A stretch of DNA of 64,000 nucleotides from a virus (IMGVR_UViG_3300019762_000007:1-64000), one strand, 5' to 3'; positions 36,506 to 43,051 are shown, counted from the stretch's first letter. Numbers and translations: made by a program. The notes: generated by a model not told the origin, from the letters alone.

Positions 36506-36946
36506 ATGAGTACATTAACAGCAGAACAGCAAGCAGTAGTAGCACAGATGTTGAGTAAGTTTAACTTAGCTGACGCTAATATTAAACAATCAAATCTTGA
36601 AATATCAGGCGAGATGCCTAATATCAAGGTATCTGATGTTGTAACATTCTTACAAGCATCTGGATTTCCTGATACATACTTTGGTCATTCATCTACAGGC
36701 AATGCATTTGTATTAGCTTGGTCTAAAGCTGAAGGCAAGAGATTCTTTGTTAACTTCTTTACTACTGATTACAAGAAGATTGATGATAGCATAATGGCTG
36801 ATATCTCTGAAGATACTAATATCACATTCCGTGAAGCTAGATATCGTCAAGATTATACTTATGTTCATCCTACTACTAAAGTAGAGACATTGTATGCTAA
36901 AGGCAGTACAATCTACTCACTTGTATTAGAAGAGATTGAAGAATAA
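36506..36946 (+). CDS. Hypothetical early protein (146 aa)
   Basis: First gene on the plus strand, starting MSTLTAEQQAVVAQML. Helical N-terminus, then a mixed alpha/beta domain (A-F-V-L-A-W-S-K-A-E-G-K-R-F-F-V-N-F-F). Codon use is richer and more even than in its neighbours and it is followed by its own terminator, so it is probably strongly expressed early. A host-takeover role would fit the position but is not shown by sequence. Confidence 0.6.
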   Translation: MSTLTAEQQAVVAQMLSKFNLADANIKQSNLEISGEMPNIKVSDVVTFLQASGFPDTYFGHSSTGNAFVLAWSKAEGKRFFVNFFTTDYKKIDDSIMADISEDTNITFREARYRQDYTYVHPTTKVETLYAKGSTIYSLVLEEIEE

Positions 36947-36950
36947 TAGA

Positions 36951-36977
36951 AAGAGAGCGTAAGCTCTCTTTTATTTT
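36951..36977 (+). terminator. Terminator after the first early gene
   Basis: Stem AAGAGAGC with GCTCTCTT around a GTAA tetraloop (36951-36970), followed by TTATTTT. Confidence 0.8.
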
Positions 36978-37068
36978 CACTTATAATCCAGTACAAACAA
37001 TTTCTATTGTTTAATAGTTTTTATCAAGCAATCAATAACGAAACAATCAATAATCAAATAACGCAACC

Positions 37069-37437
37069 ATGAGTAATAGTCTAATATTCAGAGTAAATTT
37101 AGCTACATTCCTAGTAATGCTAGCAATTGGAGTAACAATTGGATTAACCCAAAAGGATAGTAAGGTAATTACACCTAAGGTACACAATGTAATACAGGCT
37201 AATCAGAACATATTAGTATCTAGTCTAGCATCTAATAACGAGATATTATCTGTATTAGATTCTAAATTAGAATCAGCATTAGAAAACTTGGATAAAGCTA
37301 CTAGATACACTCATGATTCAGGAGCTATTAAGAATCCCCAGAAGTACGAAGAGTGTAAGTTAATAGTTGAAGAGCTACAGAATACAATAGATACTTATGA
37401 AAGGATTAATAAGATACTTAGGAGTTCTTTGAAGTAA
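37069..37437 (+). CDS. Membrane-anchored coiled-coil protein (122 aa)
   Basis: Residues 8-26 are a single hydrophobic segment (VNLATFLVMLAIGVTIGL) followed by a helical, polar C-terminal domain (residues 45-122). Topology suggests an inner-membrane protein with a soluble coiled coil. Such proteins are common early products, for example in superinfection exclusion, but I recognise no family. Confidence 0.55.
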   Translation: MSNSLIFRVNLATFLVMLAIGVTIGLTQKDSKVITPKVHNVIQANQNILVSSLASNNEILSVLDSKLESALENLDKATRYTHDSGAIKNPQKYEECKLIVEELQNTIDTYERINKILRSSLK

Positions 37438-37442
37438 GCCAG

Positions 37443-37578
37443 AAGTAGAAGAGGATAGAAAGAATAAGCCCAGATCTCCTTTGGACAGAGTCTGGGCTAA
37501 TTGCTAATTGCTAATTGCTAATTGCTAATTAACATACTATTTATATCTTATTCTTTATGTATTACCTCTCTTCTACTT
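37443..37578 (+). ncRNA. Structured RNA with nested stems and a 7-bp tandem repeat
   Basis: Long-range pairing AAGTAGAAGAG (37443-37453) with CTCTTCTACTT (37568-37578), 11 bp. Inside it AAAGAATAAG (37459-37468) pairs with CTTATTCTTT (37547-37556), 10 bp, and a hairpin AGCCCAGA/TCTGGGCT spans 37467-37498. The loop holds almost five copies of CTAATTG (37497-37530). There is no open frame across it. It may be a regulatory RNA, a terminator complex, or a processed transcript. Confidence 0.45.
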
Positions 37579-37617
37579 TCGGGGCTTAGTAGTTGTTGTT
37601 TCTTTTTGAACAAAACA

Positions 37618-37661
37618 TACCGCAGCTCTCCTCGCTTGACTGTCGCAAGCTCGGTATTTTT
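37618..37661 (+). terminator. Terminator-like nested hairpin
   Basis: TACCG (37618-37622) pairs with CGGTA (37652-37656), with an inner GCTTG/CAAGC stem, followed by TTTTTATTT. It lies upstream of the next coding gene. Confidence 0.55.
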
Positions 37662-37716
37662 ATTTACATAAACAAGCATTTTACTAACTATTTTATAACT
37701 AAATAACGAAATAATC

Positions 37717-38097
37717 ATGAAAAAGATTAAGAATTATATAAATAAAAGATTCTTTGCCAGAAGTACAGTAGAGAAAGAACTCATTACTCTGAAGTCTAGG
37801 TATGAAACATTACTTAGTATTGCTGAAGATGGTGATTGGGAGAGTGCAAAGATATACAGCAAATACTATAATATCTCTTTTGGTATTTGTAAATACTTAC
37901 ATATTAAATTAGGTATAAGATTTAATCGTGAGGAAAGTATATATCTATTCGGCACTTGTTTGTTTCTAGGAGAAAACTCCATAGGAACCTTTTTATGCTA
38001 TGGTTCTGCTTCAGGAATACAAATAAGGATAGATTGGTTAAATAATATTACAGAAGAACAATTAAACATATTAGTTAAACTTTATAAAGAATCTTAG
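37717..38097 (+). CDS. Hypothetical protein (126 aa)
   Basis: Basic N-terminus (MKKIKNYINKRFFARS), helical first half, and a Phe/Tyr/Gly-rich centre with F-G-T-C-L-F-L-G. No family recognised. It starts a run of three closely spaced small genes. Confidence 0.5.
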   Translation: MKKIKNYINKRFFARSTVEKELITLKSRYETLLSIAEDGDWESAKIYSKYYNISFGICKYLHIKLGIRFNREESIYLFGTCLFLGENSIGTFLCYGSASGIQIRIDWLNNITEEQLNILVKLYKES

Positions 38098-38099
38098 TT

Positions 38100-38207
38100 A
38101 TGAATACTTTACCAATAGTAGTAGAACAAGGAAGAAAAGTAATAGCATGTGATGATATTCATCAATTTGCTGAGTTAATTAACTTTTACTTTGATAATAA
38201 ACAATAA
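38100..38207 (+). CDS. Small hypothetical protein (35 aa)
   Basis: Frame starting 2 nt after the previous stop, MNTLPIVVEQGRKVIACDDI and 15 more residues. Close spacing supports a real gene; length leaves doubt. Confidence 0.45.
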   Translation: MNTLPIVVEQGRKVIACDDIHQFAELINFYFDNKQ

Positions 38208-38220
38208 AACATTTTGAGTT

Positions 38221-38337
38221 ATGGTAACTTTAGAAACAATATCAAGAGTAACATTGACTGCTGCTGTAATAGTAGGGTCAGTAATAGTAGTATATTCAAT
38301 AGGTAAGTCAATTTATGACTATTTCAAGAAGAAATAA
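38221..38337 (+). CDS. Small membrane protein (38 aa)
   Basis: Residues 8-28 form a hydrophobic helix (RVTLTAAVIVGSVIVVYSIG) followed by a basic tail ending FKKK, a single-span protein with cytoplasmic basic end. It follows the 35-residue gene by 13 nt and precedes a hairpin. Confidence 0.5.
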   Translation: MVTLETISRVTLTAAVIVGSVIVVYSIGKSIYDYFKKK

Positions 38338-38361
38338 GTCTCTTAGAATCGCATAGATGAA

Positions 38362-38389
38362 AATAGACTGTATATCTGTACAGTCTATT
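38362..38389 (+). terminator. Possible terminator hairpin
   Basis: Perfect 11-bp stem AATAGACTGTA / TACAGTCTATT with a 6-nt loop. No clear T run follows, so it may instead be an RNA-stabilising or processing hairpin. Confidence 0.5.
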
Positions 38390-38425
38390 CAATTCTCAGT
38401 TAGTTAATAATTAACCAAAAATATC

Positions 38426-38686
38426 ATGAAAAGAGTAAAACTAGTTAATTGCCTGTATGCTAAAGAAAGCAATACAAGTAAAATAGTAGATTTATATGAG
38501 ACTCCAGAAGAGTTATTATCTGCATTACCTAATGCTTTTAACACTATTTTTCTTAAGATAGCTCTTAAAGATCCTAGATGTATAGGATTTGTAGTTATTA
38601 ATGAAGAAGGAGATTGGATACAGGTACTTAAAGATGAAATAATAGAGATTACTGAGGAAAATAACAGTGAGAATGCTTTATTATAA
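38426..38686 (+). CDS. Hypothetical protein (86 aa)
   Basis: Small alpha/beta protein (V-K-L-V-N-C-L-Y-A-K, then L-L-S-A-L-P-N-A-F) with an acidic C-terminus. Not recognised. It lies between two hairpins, so it may be a separate transcript. Confidence 0.5.
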   Translation: MKRVKLVNCLYAKESNTSKIVDLYETPEELLSALPNAFNTIFLKIALKDPRCIGFVVINEEGDWIQVLKDEIIEITEENNSENALL

Positions 38687-38712
38687 AGTTTAATTTTAAG
38701 TTATAAGTGTTT

Positions 38713-38769
38713 GATAGATAGAGTATTACAGAGGGTATAAACCAATATACCCATTTTACTCTATCTATC
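38713..38769 (+). ncRNA. Long intergenic hairpin
   Basis: GATAGATAGAGTA (38713-38725) is perfectly complementary to 38757-38769, 13 bp, and encloses GGGTAT/ATACCC (38733-38752). No T run follows, so a plain terminator is less likely than a structured leader or RNA element of the next gene. Confidence 0.45.
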
Positions 38770-38876
38770 ATTAGTCTTACTATAGATTACTATAGCTTAA
38801 ACTAGAACAATAGACTATTATCCTATCACGCTAAATTGCAATTCTAAACAAACTATTAATACTAATTATTAATAAA

Positions 38877-39164
38877 ATGATAATAGATATAACGACTATA
38901 CTACCTTTTGGTAAATATAAAGGAGAATCAATAGAAACTTTATTCAATAGAATATCTAAAAGAGAAGCTAATAGTTTAATTAATTATTTTAATTGGGTAG
39001 AAAAGAAAACTCAGCATTCATTAACTATAAAAGCAAACTTATACTTAGAAGGCATAGTAGATTACTTTGCATTACGCATTAGTAGTTATAGTTCTAAACC
39101 TAAAAGTGATTTATATCTATCTGATAGAATAGATGGTAACAATCCTTGTGCATTTATACATTAA
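38877..39164 (+). CDS. F-G-K-Y-K-G motif protein (95 aa)
   Basis: The N-terminus reads L-P-F-G-K-Y-K-G-E-S-I-E-T-L followed by Y-F-N-W-V. This is the signature of a small domain found alone in phages and at the C-terminus of exonuclease X-type proteins (F-G-K-Y-K-G, then Y-x-x-W). Nucleic-acid association is plausible from that family. The second half has no known motif. The ATG lies after an AT-rich leader with no ribosome-binding site. Confidence 0.55.
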   Translation: MIIDITTILPFGKYKGESIETLFNRISKREANSLINYFNWVEKKTQHSLTIKANLYLEGIVDYFALRISSYSSKPKSDLYLSDRIDGNNPCAFIH

Positions 39165-39201
39165 ATTCTAAACAAATTACTAACGCTAAAAACTATAAGC
39201 T

Positions 39202-39627
39202 ATGTCAAAACAGAATAACATAATAGAACAATTAGAGTTGCCACCATTAGGATTAAAACCAAGAAGACTTCATGATGCTGGTAGAATAAAAGATATAGTA
39301 AGTGCTATCAACAGATATCGCGAAGCTAAATTGGAAATACCTAAAGAGTGGACAGAAGAGTATAATGATTTAGTTAATACTCCGATGATAGTCACAATAC
39401 AAGGTGAACTTAAAGCTGGTAATATAGTAATCAATACTATAGAGGGATTAAGAACTTGTAATATAGAAGAACTTGTTAAGCAACATATAGATGGTTTATT
39501 ATATGATTTAAACTTAACAGAGCCAGAAATATTAGCAAGTAAATCATTAAACTTGATTAATAACTATGCTATCTTTAATGTTATCAAGTTATTACATAAG
39601 AAATGTAACGAAGTGAAAAGAAAGTAA
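39202..39627 (+). CDS. Hypothetical protein (141 aa)
   Basis: Helical protein with P-L-G-L-K-P-R-R-L-H-D near the N-terminus, a motif I have seen in phage hypothetical proteins but cannot name, and a basic end (C-N-E-V-K-R-K). It leads a chain of genes with near-identical AT-rich leaders. Confidence 0.5.
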   Translation: MSKQNNIIEQLELPPLGLKPRRLHDAGRIKDIVSAINRYREAKLEIPKEWTEEYNDLVNTPMIVTIQGELKAGNIVINTIEGLRTCNIEELVKQHIDGLLYDLNLTEPEILASKSLNLINNYAIFNVIKLLHKKCNEVKRK

Positions 39628-39647
39628 CTAACTAATACTAAATTGTA

Positions 39648-39953
39648 ATGATACTACGCAATCAACAAGTCGGAAATAATAAGGATGTGACTGTAATATC
39701 TCTTGGCCAGGGTACAATAGGTATAAGTGCTATTTGGCAAGAAGGAGAAAGAGCTGGAATTACTTTTGTAACAGTACCAAAAGAAGATATAGGTACAGAA
39801 CAAGATAATGATGGCAGTATGGAAGTACTACTATCTTTTGAGAATATCGAAAGCTATAATGTATTTTATGAGTACTTACTTAAAGTTAGAGATAAAATCC
39901 CTGGATTTAATCAGGAAGATTTTATTTGTGGAGAATGTGGTATGGAACAGTAA
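39648..39953 (+). CDS. Hypothetical protein (101 aa)
   Basis: Beta-rich N-terminus (L-G-Q-G-T-I-G-I-S-A-I-W) and acidic centre; it ends with a CxxC pair (I-C-G-E-C-G-M-E-Q) that might bind metal together with a partner. The start is fixed by the repeated leader at 39631-39650. Confidence 0.5.
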   Translation: MILRNQQVGNNKDVTVISLGQGTIGISAIWQEGERAGITFVTVPKEDIGTEQDNDGSMEVLLSFENIESYNVFYEYLLKVRDKIPGFNQEDFICGECGMEQ

Positions 39954-39970
39954 ATTAATACTAAATCGTA

Positions 39971-40099
39971 ATGGAAGATTGTGAAATAGGGATCTGTGAA
40001 GAGGAAGAAGAAACCATTTGTCCAGAATGTGGAAAGTTGATTATACTAACATGGAGCGGAATTAGATGTCCCAATTGTGGTTATTTTGACTGTTATTAA
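39971..40099 (+). CDS. Zinc-ribbon mini-protein (42 aa)
   Basis: Acidic N-terminus, then I-C-P-E-C-G-K-L-I and R-C-P-N-C-G-Y: two CxxC knuckles 16 residues apart form a complete zinc ribbon. Small zinc ribbons often mediate protein-protein or protein-nucleic-acid contact. The repeated leader precedes its ATG. Confidence 0.6.
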   Translation: MEDCEIGICEEEEETICPECGKLIILTWSGIRCPNCGYFDCY

Positions 40100-40116
40100 A
40101 CTAATACTACATTGTA

Positions 40117-40428
40117 ATGGAAGATAGAATAAATTTCCTTATTGGCGATAAGAGATATTGGATACCTAATACAGATTATGAGGATGCTAATTCTGCTTTG
40201 GACGAGGCTTTTATTATTGAAGATGCTTCTAAGATTAAAACCAATGCTGACTCTGATTCATTTTCAAAGGCTTATTGGGATAATATCCAAAAGGCTGAGG
40301 ATAAAATTGTAAAAGCAGAGGAATCAATCAAAATAGCTAAAGAAGATGCTGACAAGAAGATTGAAGGCTTTAATAATCAAATTAAAGTACTTGAGAAAAG
40401 ATTAAATACTATTTTATCTTCTAAGTAA
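40117..40428 (+). CDS. Coiled-coil protein (103 aa)
   Basis: The N-terminal half is acidic (D-Y-E-D-A-N-S-A-L-D-E-A) and residues 60-103 form a Lys/Glu/Ile coiled coil. Probably an oligomerising small protein; not recognised. Preceded by the third copy of the repeated leader. Confidence 0.5.
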   Translation: MEDRINFLIGDKRYWIPNTDYEDANSALDEAFIIEDASKIKTNADSDSFSKAYWDNIQKAEDKIVKAEESIKIAKEDADKKIEGFNNQIKVLEKRLNTILSSK

Positions 40429-40439
40429 TTTAAAACGTA

Positions 40440-40500
40440 GGCTATATACTCATTAGGGAGTTATCTAGATTAGGTGCTGGTTCGATTCCAGCTATAGTCT
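40440..40500 (+). tRNA. Truncated tRNA-like sequence
   Basis: Acceptor strands GGCTATA (40440-40446) and TATAGTC (40493-40499) pair over 7 bp with one G-U. The T arm GCTGG-TTCGATT-CCAGC is perfect and a short D-like hairpin ACTC/GAGT is present. Only 14 nt separate D and T arms, so there is no room for an anticodon arm and variable loop. It is either a degenerate tRNA or a tRNA-like element. Confidence 0.4.
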
Positions 40501-40538
40501 CTAATTATAATATAAACTAATAACTAATAACTAATATC

Positions 40539-40922
40539 ATGACTAAAGAACAAGAGAAACTAAAGAAAGCTTGGGTCAAAGCCCATTTAGAAACTGCTAA
40601 AGAATATGAAGAAAATACACATCGTTGTACTGTTGATTATTGTAAGTTATGTATTACAGTTCGATGTAATGATGGCTCATGTAACCTATGTTCTCAATCT
40701 ATATTTAGTGGAATGGTAGGGTGTAAGGATAGACACTTAGAAGCTAAGCCTAGCTTCTATGTAAAGAATACTATACCTTATATAGAGTATCATAAAGAGG
40801 TAGCTAAACTCATCAAAGACAGTGATAGACCTTTTAATAAGGATAACACTTTTACTGCTACAATGGGGAAGAAGATAAAACTATTAGATAAAACTATTTA
40901 TGAGAAGTATAACCAGAAGTAG
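40539..40922 (+). CDS. Cys-rich, probable zinc-binding protein (127 aa)
   Basis: Residues 28-70 carry seven Cys and several His (H-R-C, Y-C-K-L-C, R-C-N-D-G-S-C-N-L-C, G-C-K-D-R-H), likely one or two zinc sites; the flanks are helical and basic. Function unknown. It stands alone between RNA elements, after a tandem AACTAAT leader. Confidence 0.55.
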   Translation: MTKEQEKLKKAWVKAHLETAKEYEENTHRCTVDYCKLCITVRCNDGSCNLCSQSIFSGMVGCKDRHLEAKPSFYVKNTIPYIEYHKEVAKLIKDSDRPFNKDNTFTATMGKKIKLLDKTIYEKYNQK

Positions 40923-40964
40923 ATATAGATAACTAATCTGTGAGCTAATTATACTAATATATAT

Positions 40965-41001
40965 ACAATAAACTAACTTGGAATATAGCTTGGTTTATTG
41001 T
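40965..41001 (+). other. Intergenic hairpin
   Basis: ACAATAAAC (40965-40973) pairs with GTTTATTGT (40993-41001), 9 bp, in the gap after the Cys-rich gene. The role is unknown; there is no T tract. Confidence 0.35.
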
Positions 41002-41042
41002 ACATGTATTAGAGTTTATTAATGGTTTAATATTTTAAAATA

Positions 41043-41432
41043 ATGTTAGAAAATAAAGCTAGAGATATTATAGTAAGTCATGCAAGAGCCACTCTTACTA
41101 AAATACCCGTAGAAAGCGGGGCATGTAGATATAATTTCCGATGTCACAATAATGCTGTAAATGACGCTCTAAATAATAATCAAGATTCTATAGCAATGTG
41201 TATTTATATTGATGAAGGTTACCCTGTAATTCATTTCATAAATATAGATAATGACGGAATATATACTGATAATACATTAGGAAGATGGAGTGAGACTGTA
41301 GAATATTTCTTAGTAAAGAAAATACCTAAAGTGGATTTCTTTACTGTTAGTACAGTATTCTCCGCTTATAGAAAAGAATTAAAACGAAAAATACCATTCG
41401 TTATAAGAATACTTAACTGGTACAAATTTTAA
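41043..41432 (+). CDS. Hypothetical protein (129 aa)
   Basis: Mixed alpha/beta protein starting MLENKARDIIVSHARATL; central strands I-A-M-C-I-Y-I-D-E-G-Y-P-V-I-H-F. Basic C-terminus. It ends 4 nt before the acyl-carrier-like gene, suggesting co-expression. Not recognised. Confidence 0.5.
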   Translation: MLENKARDIIVSHARATLTKIPVESGACRYNFRCHNNAVNDALNNNQDSIAMCIYIDEGYPVIHFINIDNDGIYTDNTLGRWSETVEYFLVKKIPKVDFFTVSTVFSAYRKELKRKIPFVIRILNWYKF

Positions 41433-41436
41433 TACT

Positions 41437-41730
41437 ATGAAAATAGAGGATAAAGTAAAAAAGCTAATAGCTGAAAAGTTAGACTTAGATTCTGAAGATG
41501 TTAAAGCTATCACAGATAAAACAACTTTTGAGTTTTTAAAAGCAGATGAATTAGATATTATAGAAATAATAATGGATTGTGAAAAAGAGTTCAATATTAT
41601 TTTTACTGTAAAAGAAGATACTAAAATTGCTGGTACGGAAAATGCTACAGTACGAGATTTAATAGAAATTATTAAATCTCATTTACAAAACACCAACAAA
41701 GTTAACAACGCTAGTGACTCTAAAGAGTAA
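41437..41730 (+). CDS. Acyl-carrier-protein-like protein lacking the modified serine (97 aa)
   Basis: The whole length follows the ACP pattern: a first helix (I-E-D-K-V-K-K-L-I-A-E-K-L-D-L), an acidic turn, then F-L-K-A-D-E-L-D-I-I-E-I-I-M and the final T-V-R-D-L-I-E-I-I helix. In carrier proteins the motif is G-A-D-S-L-D and the Ser receives 4'-phosphopantetheine; here it is Glu38. It should therefore not carry an acyl chain by the usual chemistry. A structural or mimic role, for example binding host ACP partners, is inference. Confidence 0.65.
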   Translation: MKIEDKVKKLIAEKLDLDSEDVKAITDKTTFEFLKADELDIIEIIMDCEKEFNIIFTVKEDTKIAGTENATVRDLIEIIKSHLQNTNKVNNASDSKE

Positions 41731-41771
41731 TTAACTTTAGATAGCCTGTAATTCTAGAATTGTTGGAATAG

Positions 41772-41843
41772 GTATATGTAATGCTCAGTTGGTTAGAGAG
41801 CTACTCAAGGGAGTGGTCGTAGGTTCAAGTCCTACCATATACC
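41772..41843 (+). tRNA. tRNA-like gene with shortened anticodon loop
   Basis: Acceptor GTATATG/CATATAC, D stem GCTC/GAGC with loop AGTTGG.., and T arm GTAGG-TTCAAGT-CCTAC are all perfect. The central arm is CTACTC-AAGG-GAGTGG, a 6-bp stem with only a 4-nt loop, so no normal 7-nt anticodon loop exists and the amino acid cannot be assigned. There are also two extra nucleotides before the D stem. Confidence 0.55.
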
Positions 41844-41844
41844 C

Positions 41845-41937
41845 AAAAGATACTAGAGAATACAGTTCGAGGCTGTACCTGCTTTTCAAAAGGGCGGACA
41901 AGTAGCATAATAATGGTTAATGCGCAGTATCTTTTAA
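41845..41937 (+). tRNA. Possible circularly permuted tRNA-Lys (UUU)
   Basis: AAAAGATACT (41845-41854) pairs perfectly with AGTATCTTTT (41926-41935). Between them, in order, lie a T arm (TACAG-TTCGAGG-CTGTA, 41861-41877), an acceptor-like hairpin (CTGCTT with AAGTAG, 41879-41905) and a D-like arm (GCAT..GG..ATGC, 41905-41923). The 3' end reads AGTAT-CTTTTAA, a canonical Lys anticodon stem and loop whose partner strand ATACT is at the 5' end. This is tRNA order cut in the anticodon and joined at the acceptor. The acceptor helix is imperfect, which limits confidence. Confidence 0.38.
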
Positions 41938-41940
41938 TTA

Positions 41941-42110
41941 GGACATATAAGCTCATTGGATAGAGCTTATACATATCAAGCGTAAAAAGTATAGATATAC
42001 GGAGGTAAAGATTGAGATACCTGAATAGACAGGCTAAGAACTTCCCATGATATACTCTCAATAGCTTCTAGATATAGTATAGGTAGTTGGTTCGATTCCA
42101 ACTATGTCCT
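41941..42110 (+). tRNA. tRNA-like gene with about 100-nt insertion in the anticodon arm
   Basis: Acceptor GGACATA/TATGTCC (7 bp), D arm GCTC-ATTGGATA-GAGC and T arm GTTGG-TTCGATT-CCAAC are perfect. Anticodon stem halves TATAC (41968-41972) and GTATA (42077-42081) match, but 104 nt lie between them. The helix continues as ATATC/GATAT with one bulge, and the insert contains a CCTG/CAGG hairpin and GGAGG/CTTCC pairing. CTTCTAG at 42065-42071 looks like an Arg (UCU) loop, but its flanks do not pair. It is too short for a normal group I intron. Confidence 0.5.
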
Positions 42111-42314
42111 CAAATAGTAATGTGCTTTTTTAGTAAAGTACCTTATATACAATAGATAAGTATTTGTATACGAAATACTTATTGCGGAACATTCTTATAT
42201 ACGAATACAGGTAGAGCGCTCACTGACTGTATACGAAAATTAAGAAGACCTTGACAGGTGTAGAAAATTACTATAGAGTTTATGAAAAAGGTTCTCTAAA
42301 AACCTTTATATTAT
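42111..42314 (+). other. Non-coding spacer with hairpins and TATACGAA repeats
   Basis: No gene is seen. A 10-bp hairpin ATAAGTATTT/AAATACTTAT (42156-42182) is present. TATACGAA occurs at 42167, 42198 and 42230, spaced 31-32 nt, and ATACAG/CTGTAT encloses a GAGCGCTC palindrome. AAAGGTT/AACCTTT forms a hairpin just before the next tRNA-like gene. It may contain further tRNA-derived fragments. Confidence 0.4.
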
Positions 42315-42467
42315 GTGCAAGTATCTTAATTGGTAAAGAAGGGAGCGGAAGTTAACTCCCTTAGAGAATTAGTATAGGCTTGAGTTCGATACTAGTTGGC
42401 AGATGACTAGAAACATTCTCTGATCGCAGAACAGCGGAATATGTAGGTTCGAATCCTACCTTGCACA
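42315..42467 (+). tRNA. tRNA-Asn-like gene (GUU) with enlarged loop and variable-region insert
   Basis: Acceptor GTGCAAG/CTTGCAC, D arm TCTT/AAGA with GG, and T arm GTAGG-TTCGAAT-CCTAC are perfect. The anticodon stem GGGAG/CTCCC closes a 10-nt loop CGGAAGTTAA instead of the expected CTGTTAA, so GTT plus AA are in place but U33 is replaced by four bases. About 80 nt are inserted where the 4-5-nt variable loop should be, itself folded by GAGAAT/ATTCTC. Confidence 0.5.
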
Positions 42468-42815
42468 CAAATCAAGAATAACCAAAACACTACCAACTGT
42501 GAAGTGTGTAGTGATTGTTTTTCATTTTGTTTTATACATGTACATTACAATACTATAATCCTCCCTAAGAAAGTTGTGAAACTAAACTGGGTAGTATAAA
42601 CTAGAAGGATAGTTTACTTATAGTATTTAAAGTTAAATTTGACTTTTTTCATTGAGTTTGATTATTGGTTAATTAGTAAAGGTTATTCTTGATTATTTTA
42701 TTTACCAGAAGAGTTAGAACTGGTTATAAGATTGCATTTATTGTACTAGGTACAGTAGACAGTTCTATAAAAGCTCTTCTGGTTTTATTTAAAATTTATA
42801 TTTAAACTATATAAT
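42468..42815 (+). ncRNA. Spacer with terminator-like hairpin and an 80-nt structured RNA
   Basis: CACTAC/GTAGTG (42488-42513) followed by a T run is a probable terminator of the tRNA-like cluster. Further on, ACCAGAAGAG (42704-42713) pairs with CTCTTCTGGT (42774-42783), and TAGAACTG (42715-42722) with CAGTTCTA (42760-42767). This gives a long nested stem followed by TTTATTT. No coding frame was found. Confidence 0.45.
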
Positions 42816-43040
42816 ATGAAATACGAAGATTTAGAGCAACATTTCACAGCTCCTAAAGTAATAAGTGGTATGTTTAGTAGTAAACGTATACCAAGAAAAC
42901 TAAAGAAGAAAGTTAAAGCTTTTTGTTATGTACATTGGGAAGATTTAACTAATGGTCAGAGATTGTGGTACTACTTAGGAAATAGTAATAAGAGTTATAA
43001 AGCATTTCTTATTAAACAACTTTGCAATAATTGTAACTAA
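42816..43040 (+). CDS. Hypothetical basic protein (74 aa)
   Basis: Lys/Arg-rich protein with R-I-P-R-K-L-K-K-K-V-K-A-F and a Trp-containing centre. Charge suggests nucleic-acid or ribosome contact, not proven. First gene after the tRNA-like cluster. Confidence 0.5.
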   Translation: MKYEDLEQHFTAPKVISGMFSSKRIPRKLKKKVKAFCYVHWEDLTNGQRLWYYLGNSNKSYKAFLIKQLCNNCN

Positions 43041-43051
43041 AACTGTGTAAT

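Larger units (their letters stand above)
39631..40119 (+). repeat. Three near-identical start-codon leaders
   Basis: The sequence A-(C/T)-TAATACTA-(A/C)-AT-(T/C)-GTAATG ends at the start codons of three consecutive genes (39631-39650, 39954-39973, 40100-40119). There is no Shine-Dalgarno sequence. Looser versions (TAATACTA) precede other starts near 38877 and 45572. It may be a translation-enhancing leader or a short transcription element. Confidence 0.55.

Noticed and set aside
41825-42061. Open frame on the minus strand
   Set aside because: It lies across the tRNA-like genes and has no support on either side.
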